Notes under the pieces: generated by a model | Databases searched by the model: none | The model's input: the letters and a program-made list of their open reading frames with translations, nothing else | What the model was told of the DNA's origin: nothing | Shown here: in pieces, positions 20,270-30,773 of the stretch | Layout of the letters: each line of letters starts with the position of its first letter | Numbering within the stretch: position 1 is the stretch's first letter | NCBI GenBank assembly: GCA_000697335.1 | Contig: JNEM01014074.1 | Span: 1 to 30,773, forward strand | Direction: 5' to 3' | Source of the DNA: Conidiobolus incongruus B7586 | Lineage: Eukaryota; Entomophthoromycota; Entomophthoromycetes; Entomophthorales; Conidiobolaceae | Length of the DNA stretch: 30,773 nucleotides | Translations under genes and position numbers: made by a program

Positions 20270-22260
20270 CATTTATAATCCATCTTTCATTCATATTATT
20301 CTCAATAACATTTAAATATAAAATAGCATATACATATCCATTTTACTCTTACCTTATTTGACATATTCATACTTCTAACCTTGATAATAGATTACAATTT
20401 CAATAAAATGGATTCCTATTGATACTTATTGAGAAATTACCATTCAAGAAGTGTTATATTAGTTAAAATTTGCTAGAGAATTCAAATTTAAATTATTATC
20501 TAAAATACTTTATTTTATTTATATAAAATGATTTGATTAACTTTTATTGAAATTCATATATTATTTTTAATTTAAATTACCATAATAATTTTTTAAATTA
20601 ATAACATGGAAATTTTATAAATAATTTTATTCTTTAATTATTGTTTAAACAATTAACAAATTATCAAAAATAATTTGAAATATATATTTTTAATTAGATC
20701 ATAGATAATATAATTTTATTAATTAAAAGATTTAAACTATAAGTATTCTTTATAATTTTATTCAGTTAATAAGTATTCTAATGAAAGTTTTCAAATTATT
20801 AATACTTAATTATTTTTAATTTAAAAACTAAATTTGATAATATTGATCATTATTTAAGAATAATCTAAAAACAAATAATATAAATGAAAAAAATTAATTT
20901 AAATTATTTCAAATTTCTTTTTAAATAATAAGTAATATAATTTACAAAACAAGAATTAATTATTTTATAATTAAAAATAATACTATGATATTTGTATATA
21001 AGATATTTTTGTAATGAATTCAAATTTTTGATATTATTTTTTTTCTCAAGTTCAATTCAATAAAAAATAATTAGACAGAAATTCAAGTAACAATTGGTGA
21101 TTATAAAATTATGAATATTAAAAAACATGGTTCACTTATGATATAGCTCTGTTTGAAATATTGTTATTGATGCCATATTTAATTAATAACTATATAGTTT
21201 AGAAAGATTCTATAAATCCTATTTAATTCCAAGGTTATGGTAAGAATCAAATTTATTTTATATCCTGTATTTGAATAGAAAAACACTTTTAACATTTTTG
21301 ACAATTTAATATGAAAATATTGAAGTGACTTGAAAACATTCAATATATCATTTATATTTGTTGAGATAATAAATAAAATCTAAATAACATGTTGAAAAAT
21401 TATAAAGTTCATCAATATTACTCAATCTATCAGCTTATTGAATATCTAATTTATTACAGGAAGGAATAATAAATTTGAACAAGCAAAACTATTTATATAT
21501 ATTTTGATTATTATTTTTCCAATACCAAATAAATAGAATATGAATATTGATATATTTATAATTGATATGGCGGATCACTTATTGTGACACTGCATTATTA
21601 AAATTACATACTAAAAAGAAGGAAATATTGTGTTAATTAACATTCATGACATGTTAGGTTTAATATTAGTATATCGTAATAGTAACTACTGCGAAAATTT
21701 TTTTATTTTTGATTTTAATATTAAAATTAGAAAAATATTGAAATAGGGTATAATATTATTATCCTATATAATTTACCGGTTTTAAATAATTTTCTCAAAT
21801 TGAAATTATTCTTGAAAATATGAAATTTTGATATATTATATATATCATAGAAAATATCTGAAAGTTAATCCACAAATTTAGATTAGCCTGCTTCAGTAAT
21901 GAATATTATAGTTCAAAATACAATATTTTGAGAGATTACATCAAAATTTTAATAAAAATGATAAATGAAGAGAATGACTAAGAAATTAATTTCAATATTC
22001 AATTGTATCCTATAATGTTTTTACTCTGAAAATTCAAGCTTTTTATATTTAATAGTGGACAATGTTTTTTTAACTATTCAATGATTGATAGTTTTAATCA
22101 CTAATATAAATATGATATATGCTCATATTATCATTAATATTTCAAATTCTTCATATTTTGTAAATAAATTGAATTATATCTAGTAAACTAGAAAATTTTT
22201 TTAAATTTAATTATAATTTGATACTATAATTTCGAAACCTTTCTCATTTTAGAAAATTAT

Positions 22261-22291
<31 letters not shown>

Positions 22292-23219
22292 CATAATTAA
22301 TATTTAGAGTAAGCATAATCGGTATTAAATTGATTCTTTTTGCATATATTACGAGAACAGAAATTATTAAAATTACCTTTCAATTAGTTATTATCAATTA
22401 TATTCATTATAAATTAAATATAATTGATCATTTTATTAAATGATTATTAACCTATTTTATTTTCCTCATTTTATCCGATAAACAAGTTTTAAAACTATCA
22501 ATGAATCAAACTTAAATGAAAAACGTGGGAATAATGTGAACATACAGAAAATTTTGTAATTTAAAATATCCACAAATTATTAAAGGAATATCAAAAGAAT
22601 TTTAATATTCCATAATTTTTAATTAATTTAATAATTATAAATATATTAAAAAGTATAATTTAACTAATAGAGTTTTTTAAATTAATTTTGATATGAATCA
22701 ACCCAATATTCACATATATATAAAATAAATATTAAAATTGATAAATTTACACAAAATATTTTTAAAAGATTCAAACTAATTGTATATTAATCAATATTTT
22801 TGCTAAATAAATAATTAAAAGTAATCAATATCACTAAAATACTAACAATATAATTTAGAATAGCATTGTAAGTATAAATATTTACTTGGATAAATATCAG
22901 ATTGATTATGCGATTTTTATTTCTAATAACCTAAATATAGTGTAATATTGGAACATTCTTCAATATTTAATTGGAATAATTTCATAATACTTTACCTCAT
23001 TATATAAATATTTATATAAAATTAATTTAATAATTAATGGTGTTTTATTATTATTTTAATATATTTTGAACTTAACAATATAATTACATATAGTTATTTA
23101 AAGCTTAAGATTTAATACAATTGTTTTATTTCAAAATTAACCATCCATCTTGATTTGATAGTTAAGCCAATACTATTTCTAATTCAGATTGGCTTTGTTA
23201 GTCCATAATTAAAAAAATA
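20270..23219. other. Gene-poor AT-rich stretch after the SNF5 gene
   Basis: An AATAAA at 20402-20407 may serve the SNF5 transcript. The rest is AT filler without a supportable gene, RNA or transposon end, apart from the (AT)14 tract listed separately. Confidence 0.6.
22264..22291. repeat. (AT)14 microsatellite
   Basis: Fourteen uninterrupted AT units, the longest simple repeat I found in the window. Shorter ones lie near 8365-8387 and 27827-27846. Confidence 0.95.
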
Positions 23220-23273
23220 CTTTATGTTCTCCTTGTAAGATTTTAACCAAATCCTATATCATTCACTGAATCA

Positions 23274-23990
23274 ACTATTTAAACTAAGAGTGATAAAGAG
23301 AGAAGGAAGGTGTTTTCCGAGTATCCTGCTATGATATCTCAACAGTAAGTAAGCTTTAAGACATACAGTCCCGATACATCCAAGGGCAGTATTAATAAAT
23401 AATTTACTAAATTGTATTACGAGTACTTTTCTAACAACCATCTTTATTTACAAAACTTGTTATAAAATACAACACAATAATTTTTACAATAAGATTAGTA
23501 TAAGAAGATTGGCAATGTTACTCATTGCTAGTTCTGCAATTTTATCTCAATGGTCAGGGATATAGTGAGTATGTTATCCACAGCTCTAGGGGCTAGGAAG
23601 GCCAGATAAATTGCAATGGCTGGATGATTAGGTTCATAATATATATTTAATTATAAATTAGGTAAATTTGAACAAATAAGTGATATGATATAGAACTATA
23701 ACACTTATTAAAATAAAGTATAATGTTTTAACAAGTTGGTTTTATTATTTTCAAAATAGTGAATAAAATAAGTTATAATGGGTAAAATGATAGGTTTGGT
23801 CACACACTAGAAGAATGCTATTTCTCTTGCGAATGCTGGAAATAAAAATAATGATAAATGATAATAAAGGTATAAATTTGATTAAAAAACCAAAAGTCAA
23901 GCTTTTACAATAGAAACAACCATTGTATATAAAAGTATTTAAGAGTTTTTGGAGGTGGGGCTATGTAATGATTTATCCTTATAATAATCC
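23274..23990 (-). pseudogene. Probable decayed membrane-protein gene
   Basis: This patch is visibly richer in G/C than its flanks. Read on the minus strand it gives protein-like pieces. FLFPAFAREIAFF and PIILPIITYFIHYF lie near 23700-23850. EPNHPAIAIYLAFLAPRAVD followed by NILTISLTIEIKL occupies about 23531-23641. INTALGCIGTVCLKAYLLLR followed by YHSRILGKHLPSL lies at about 23274-23400 in a different frame. Stops separate the pieces, and I could not find donor and acceptor sites that would remove them, so I call it decayed. The hydrophobic, alanine-rich pieces suggest several membrane helices. The RAVDNI block recalls TMEM135-like peroxisomal membrane proteins, but only faintly. Confidence 0.35.
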
Positions 23991-26900
23991 TTACAATATA
24001 TTCTTGTGATTTTCTAAAAAAAGTTATAATAATTAATAATTAATTTTTCTAATAATATTTTAATTAGACTACTAAAATTTATTATTAATATTTAAATAAT
24101 AATATTATTTAATTAGTTATATCAAAATATAAAATATTATAAAATTGTCATATATTTTGTTTTTTAATTTTTTTATAAAATATTTACCATTCCTTATATT
24201 TTTTACGAACTTAGATAATTGTATGAGAATATCTTATTTATTGAAATTTTGATAGTTTTTTAATATTATTTTATATCTAATATATTTCTAAGATAGTTAT
24301 TATTAATAATTTGGATTTGATAAAATTTTTAATCAATTATTTAAAACTATTCTTTTTTGATTGATATATTAAAAATATTTAAATTATAAACTTTTTGTAT
24401 TATTTGAATTAAATAATTTAAATAACAATATATATATATATATTTATTTATTTAAATTTAAAAATAATATATTCATCAATATTATTTTAGATCTTTTTAA
24501 TTTAATTTAATATAACTTTTTTATTTAAAAATTTGAATAAAAAACTATATAAAATTGAAACTTTTCTATTATTAATAGTTTTTTTATATTTATGGAAGAA
24601 TTATTATACATGACTAAATTAATTTTTTTTATTCAAAATTGATATTTGATTCTTGATAAATTAATTTAATTTGATAATGAATTTGTATTTACAAGTATAT
24701 GTTTGAGTTACTTTAAATAATTATAATTATATCAATAATAATATATTTGGCATGATGAATAAAATAGTTGAGATCTATTTTCATCTAAAATATATATTCC
24801 AAGTTTATTATTTTCAAATTGATAACTATATTCTTAATAAATGAACTTATTTAATCTATACTTAGGGCAAGTTTCTGAAATATATTTATTAAATAATAAT
24901 TATATTTGTAGGTTATCGACTTTCCTTTAAAAATGGATTTCTGGTTATAATAATATTCTGTACCTTTTAAAGATTATTTAAAAAAGTTTGTATTTATTAA
25001 GGATTATAAATAGAATAATGTTAAATATACTTAATTCATTATTTTTTCAAGGACAGAATTAAATAATAATATTATAATTTCCATAAAATAAACTAATTCT
25101 CATTAAAGTGGTTAAATTATAATATGACTCTAATAATTATTATTTAAATACAATGATTTCCATTTTAATTCTTTTAATATTAAATGAATGGATATTTATC
25201 TGTATTCTTATTATTTATTTTTTGAGCTTTATATCATATAATTCATGATTAATATCAAATGAGTTCTTGTTCTTTAGAGCTAAAAGCACTTTGTGTTATT
25301 AATTTCACCATCTAAAAATTAAATATAAAATAATAAAGATTAGTATAATAAAATCTATTATTTAATGAACAATATTTAATTTTTTCCTAAAATAATGCAT
25401 TAATTGTATATCAGTAAATTTGAATAAAGTTATACCTATAATTTATTAATAATTCTTAAATAGTTTGGAAAAATATATAATAAATTTTAATGATATTAAG
25501 TAAAAAGTTTGCTGTAATAATTATCTGCTTCAAAATGTTTAAATTCTATAAAATCTTTCAAAGTAATTGATTTTATTAAATGTAACTATATAAATTCAAA
25601 AAATATATTTTTTAAATAATTAATGTTTTAATTTTTATTTGTAAAATAATGTTTTTTGATATTAATAATATATTTTTAAATAGTTAATTAAAATATTATT
25701 ATTTTTAAAATATTTATATATTAAATATATATGACAATATATTAATAATAATACCGATATATTGTAGAGGAAGATTTAATTTAATATCTATAGAATAAGT
25801 TAATATATCTGTAAACGAAATTTATTTGAGTTTTATAAACAAATGGGTTAGTAAAAACATATTGTATTCTATATTTTATAATATTGAAAAAAATATATTA
25901 TTAATAAAAGCAGTTTTAATAAAAATAATTATAATTTTAAAAATAAAAATAATAAAGAAAATTAATACTAATAATAATATCAAATTAACTTTAAAAGTAG
26001 AAATTAATTGATTTATTTAATATTAAATAGATTATATAGAATAATATATAAAATTTTTAGGAATTAGTTTTTTAACAGTATATAAATATCATTAAAATAA
26101 TAAATTTAAAAAATTTCCAAAAATATATTTAAGTAAAATTTTGAAAATTATAAAAAGTTTAAAATTATTAACCTATTATTATATTATATAAATTATAAAT
26201 TATAAATTAATATTCACTCTATAATATAATCAGATTTTATAGATAAAATTAAATTATATGACTTTTTATAGTAATTATTAGAATTTATATTAAAATTTAT
26301 TTTAATAAAACAATATTCTAACTGATAAAACTTATATATATTATATAGTTATATAATGATTTGAGTTATTAATATTATTGATAGTTTATATATCTATATT
26401 AAGTATTTTTGATTATTAGTTTAGTTGTTAAAAATTTTATTACTAATAAATATTGAATAATGAAATTTAATTTTATTATATATCACTGATTTTATATTAT
26501 TTTAATTGAAAAATATATATTAACTAATGATATTATATATAATATTATCAAGCTTTGATATTGAAAATTAAATAATTGGTGATATTAAACATTCATAATA
26601 TGATAATTTTCTATAAATAGTGATTATCAAACTATTGGGAATTTTATACTATGGCCAATATTTAAAAGATTATTACTTAGAGTATTACTAATAATATAAG
26701 ATATTTGTATCAGTTATATTAAACTGAAAATATAATAGAATATTATAAATTTTACAATTGTTTTAATTTTATAATATTCGAGCTGAAAAAATTAAAGTTT
26801 ATTTGGCAATTAAATTGAAATATATATTTGAAATTATCAAATAACTAGGTGTACAACAATTTTGATTTAAATAAATTCAGTGTTAATAATCACTTTGAGT

Positions 26901-28320
26901 ATATTTTCTGTTTTTGAGTGTATTTAGATTCATCTATGGAATAAAATGATCAAAATTTTCATTAATCTTCAATATTCAGTAGATGGATATAAATTAACAT
27001 TATTATATTTTAATGAAAAACTTTAATTTTTGGAGAGTTTAGTATTTTAATATGTAATATAGTTTAATTTCTATAATAAAATAGGTATTACAAAAGTCAT
27101 CAATATTTGTTTATCTGATAGATCATATTGGATTAATATTTTAAAGCAAATTTGTAAATTTGACGATAGATCTGCAAGATGGCAAAGAGATATAAAAATG
27201 GTGCACATGGGACCAAAAATTGATAAAGTGATAAAATATCAATTTCAATTTCAGCACAGTTAGTAATTACTAAAGAATTATTCAGATTATAAAATTATTT
27301 TCATAATTTTCAAATTAGAAATTTAAAATTTCTATAATAGTAAATCAATTCGTTATACTAAATGAAATCAAGTTTATTTTTAAATAAATAAATATTCATA
27401 TCAGGATATTCATAAGATATTTGTAATAGACATTGAATAAATTCTAAGTTATTGCTTAAATATATAAAAACAGCTCACAACATAAATTATAGCCCAAATT
27501 CATTGATTATTCAGTCGATAAAATATAGTATTTTGAATAACTAAATTTGGAAATAATTTAGCCAGGTTAATTTCTTTCCAAACCAAACGATTACACCAGT
27601 ATTTTTCAAAGCACCAGAAATATGCATTTAATTCAAATGTTATGTGAGTAATGGTATCTTTATTAATTTTATGAATTTGAAATGATTAAAATGAATAATA
27701 TACATTTTCATTAGCTAAGTCTGATTCATTACACAAAAGGATGTATAATATTCTGAAAGGAGTTTTATAGACTTAAAGATATTAATATATGATTCAAATC
27801 TTATTAAATAAATAGTTGGAGATATAATATATATATATATATATATCAATATTACTAAGAATATAAGACTTTCAAAAAGTTTTGCATCCTTTAGTATAAC
27901 ACATCAAACTTGGCAAATGGACTTGCATATGTTTGATTTCTGACCTAAGCACATATTAGATTGGAAATAATAACACTTATAATAATAATAATAATCAGAT
28001 ATGAATTCATTTTCAATTATTGATAAAGATGAAAAATATATTATGTGTACCACGGTTACAAAGCAAGTAATAAAATTTGGTTAACATATAATTTATTCAA
28101 CAATTTGGCGAAATTTGAGCTGATAAAACATTTCAATCAATTTACTTTAAATTTGTATTGAATCACAATATATCATTCCGAAGAATGTCTTGAGGCTGTA
28201 ATATTATAAGTACCCTGCATGTTTACCTTCGAATTTGATATGATTTGGACCATATATATTGCCATATTTCCACTATCTGCTATACTCCAAACCAAATAGA
28301 AATCTTTATTATAATTCAAA
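23991..28320. other. Long gene-poor AT-rich stretch
   Basis: Over 4 kb with almost no G or C in 24000-26700. A 61-codon open frame at 25826-26011 is made almost only of Ile, Lys, Asn and Leu and looks like chance. An (AT)10 tract lies at 27827-27846. From about 26870 on the DNA is a little richer and could include worn gene remnants, none readable. The last 100 bp before 28321 are the likely promoter of the small secreted-protein gene, with a TATATATT near 28252-28260. Confidence 0.5.
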
Positions 28321-28779
28321 ATGAAATTTAGCCTTATTATTTTAATTGGATTTTCTACTATTGGCGCGATCGTTAATAATAGACCACAAAACAACAACAG
28401 CGATGGTGTCGTATTTCCAAATAGCTCCAAAAATAGACATTCCTCTCCCAATAAGCCAGAGGATGTAAAGCAATTAAGCGCTGAAGAATTGATCACCAGA
28501 TATCCTGGCCTTGAAGATCGAGTTAAAAATAACAAAGAATTAGACCAACGCTTTAATAAACCAGGTGCTCCATGTGACGCGAAATTCTGGACCCTTAAAT
28601 TGCACCAAACTACCCGTGACGGAACCAAGTTCAGTGCTGGTAATAATCTTGTTACCGACGTTAAGAAGGAATTTGACACTTCTTGTCAAATAATTGACAG
28701 AATGGATAAGCCAGATCGTTTGGTATTAATGTTTGAAGATAAGGAGTGCGTTAAATTTCAATATGCCACTTGCGGATAG
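28321..28779 (+). CDS. Small secreted four-cysteine protein, unknown function
   Basis: A 152-aa single-exon gene starts with the signal peptide MKFSLIILIGFSTIGAIV. Residues 19 to about 50 are Asn/Ser/Pro-rich and probably flexible. The folded part (about 53-152) holds all four cysteines, C85, C122, C143 and C151, fitting two disulfides, and alternates charged and hydrophobic residues as in a beta-rich domain (DRLVLMFEDKECVKFQYATC). It ends one residue after the last cysteine. AATAAA lies at 28787-28792, eight bases past the stop. Size, signal peptide and even cysteine number fit a small secreted effector-like or extracellular protein, but I recognise no family. A long open frame on the other strand (28173-28679) gives a protein with no plausible order, so I take the plus strand as real. 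Composition is far above the AT-rich flanks. Confidence 0.82.
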   Translation: MKFSLIILIGFSTIGAIVNNRPQNNNSDGVVFPNSSKNRHSSPNKPEDVKQLSAEELITRYPGLEDRVKNNKELDQRFNKPGAPCDAKFWTLKLHQTTRDGTKFSAGNNLVTDVKKEFDTSCQIIDRMDKPDRLVLMFEDKECVKFQYATCG

Positions 28780-29224
28780 AATTTTTAATAAATTTTATTA
28801 TTCAGTTTTAACTACCACTAACTCAAATCATTATTTATTCTTATATATTTTATAAGGTCAATAATATACTCAGAAAAAAACTATTTGTTTATTACTTGTT
28901 TTGAAATAGAAATATAATTTAGCGTATGATATTCGATCTTGAGAAAATGATTAACTATTTAACTAGTTTTTGCCAATTTTATCAAACAAGATATTTTTTT
29001 ATAATAGATTTATTTTCATTAGATTATCACAATAATCATTGATTTTAAATATAATATTAAAAATACAAAATTAAGTGATACCTATATAAAACTGCCTTCA
29101 CTTTCATTTATTGATAATTTGAATTATATTAATACTATTTATAGTTTCAAGTTTTTATTAAATATATTAATAAATATTTCTAATTTATAATACATAGAAT
29201 TAAAAATCTGAAATTTTATTTTGG
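28780..29224. other. AT-rich intergenic stretch
   Basis: Apart from the AATAAA close to the preceding stop I see nothing that can be supported here. Confidence 0.6.
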
Positions 29225-30773
29225 CAATAAAAAAGGAATATTTTTTAATTTTGGATTATTAAGATATATTCTTGATTTAAAAAATAAAGAATATAAAAAT
29301 TAAATAAGAATTAATATTCTTAAATTATTTATATAAATTAATTTAAAATTATTTTTCATTGAGATATTCTTATATTAATATATAATATCTAAATTATATT
29401 TAAATTAAATTATGATTGTCAAAAGATTTTATGTTAGTAATAACTATCATTTAATTATAAATATTTTAAAATTATTTAAAATTAATACATAATATATATA
29501 AGTTATATTTGATCTATATTTATTTATTATAGGTAAATAATTTAAAATTCTTAATATCTAGAATATTAATATTATTAGTGGTTTATATAATTATTATTAA
29601 AATATAAAAAATCATAAAATATATTTTGGTTTAGTTAGAAATCTATAAAATAATCGGAAATTAGTTATTTAACTATATTGTATATATTAATATTTATATT
29701 TAGTTTACTTAATAAATATATAAAAATAGATATGCTAAAAGTAAAAAAAAGCTACAAAAGCTATAGCTAAATAAAATCTATTAAGATATTACTAAAAACC
29801 AAGACTTCAATAGTGAATTATTATCTTGAATTTAAAATAATAGGGAATTTTTTGATTTTTGATTTTTTAAATATATTATTAATATTAAATATACAAATGT
29901 ATATAAAATAAATAGGAAAATTATATATTTTTAAATGATACATATATTATAATTTTTTGATTAAAAAATTATTATTTAATATTAGTTATTTAATATAATC
30001 ATATTTAAACTAAATAATAATCGTCAAAAGTCTTTTATTTTGGTATTAATAAAACTTAGCTCTAAATTTTTTAAAATTATTTAAAATTTACAAAAAGCTT
30101 TGAGTAATAAATCATTATCAAAATCAAATTTTTATTATTAAGTAAATTATTTTAAGATTAAGAAAGAAATTATCTAATATTTATTAAAATTTAAAAAAAC
30201 TAACTCTAATTATTATTGTTTTAATTGTTAATAGTCTGAAAAATATATTAAAAAGCACTTTTTTATTTCAGCTAAAGAATTATCTAAATATTTTAATATT
30301 AGTTTTATAAGTATTTTATATATATTAAAATTTAAATTGCAATTAAAAAAACTATAATATAGATACCTTATAATTTGAATTATAACTTAAGAAAAAGTTA
30401 AAATAGTTATTATTATACAAAACTAACTAAAATATTATTTAAAACCTAAGCTTTTATAATAAATAGTTATAATTGATGAATATTAAATCTTTTTATAGAA
30501 TCTTTTATTAAAGTTAAATCAAAATATTAGATTTATTTAAATTAACCCCTTTTATAAATTCTTTTAAATAAGTATTTCAATTATAAATTAATATTAACTA
30601 TTATAATAAATTATAATCATATATATCACTTTTATTTAAATTTTAAAAGAAAATCAATTAATAATAAAATTTATATTGTTTTTTTAAATAAAATTATTTT
30701 TAATGACTGTTCTGAATATAATTTAAGAAGAATTATTATTTTGCATAATAATTGCAAAATATATTATTTTAAA
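29225..30773 (+). mobile_element. Decayed Tc1-like elements of a second lineage, possibly nested
   Basis: Two stretches about 600 bp apart resemble each other in the same orientation: 29235-29590 and 29840-30190. Both include GTCAAAAG, then TTTTAT, then TTTTAAAATTATTTAAAA, and both continue into a similar TTATTATWRGTAAATWATTT block. This suggests two left ends of one element type, the second inserted into or next to the first. From about 30100 the plus strand reads as a worn transposase: FISAKELSKYFNISFISILY near 30257-30320 matches the second helix-turn-helix of Tc1 proteins, and VIIDEYxIFL (about 30467-30496) sits where the first catalytic Asp block belongs. The window ends before the rest. 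It differs from the 4217-5788 family in sequence and direction. Confidence 0.55.

Noticed and set aside
25826-26011. 61-codon plus-strand open frame
   Set aside because: It is almost entirely Ile, Lys, Asn and Leu, as expected from random AT-rich DNA.
24000-26700. Possible centromere or mitochondrial insertion because of extreme AT content
   Set aside because: No satellite array and no mitochondrial genes or RNAs are visible; decayed transposon DNA is a simpler reading.
28173-28679. 168-codon open frame on the minus strand
   Set aside because: It is antisense to the secreted-protein gene, lacks a sensible domain order or signal peptide, and its residues look like the complement of the plus-strand codons.

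Overview
The window looks like nuclear DNA of an AT-rich fungus. Intergenic DNA is extremely poor in G and C (roughly 15-20% by eye), while exons are clearly richer. Introns are short (28th to 75th nucleotide scale, about 50-75 nt) with GTAAGT/GTATG-type donors, TACTAAC/CTAAT branch sites and TAG acceptors. The two recognisable housekeeping genes are fungal-type chromatin proteins. A zygomycete-grade or other early-diverging fungus is my guess; the sequence does not prove it.

Layout from left to right. Positions 1-240 hold the right end of a Tc1-like DNA transposon. A minus-strand gene for a 375-aa secreted, cysteine-rich protein follows (383-1510). Its upstream DNA (about 1561-2652) is a degenerate four-unit tandem array. 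From 3731 to 6801 lies an old Tc1-like element split by a younger copy of the same family (4217-5788). The younger copy keeps a readable but dead DD34E transposase and two-site terminal inverted repeats. Positions 6804-14700 are gene-poor and contain a decayed gene (about 9399-10245) and a GC-rich solo LTR (11883-12216).

The gene core comes next. A six-exon PWWP plus TFIIS-N/LEDGF-type gene (15157-16894) has several CCAAT boxes upstream. A four-exon SNF5/Sfh1-family gene (18741-20269) has a telobox-like dyad upstream. Both are on the plus strand and both products act on chromatin: a methyl-histone reader and a core subunit of a SWI/SNF or RSC remodeller. I see no evidence that they are co-transcribed.

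From 20270 to 28320 the DNA is again AT-rich and gene-poor, with one probable decayed minus-strand membrane-protein gene (about 23274-23990). A small secreted four-cysteine protein (152 aa) lies at 28321-28779. The right end (29225-30773) carries decayed remains of a second Tc1-like lineage, cut by the window edge.

The most interesting observations are these: the stops I checked in the younger Tc1 copy are explained by CpA-to-TpA change, the signature of repeat-induced point mutation; the copies are nested exactly at a TA; the tandem array occupies the promoter of the secreted-protein gene; and the GC-rich solo LTR has not taken on the AT bias around it.
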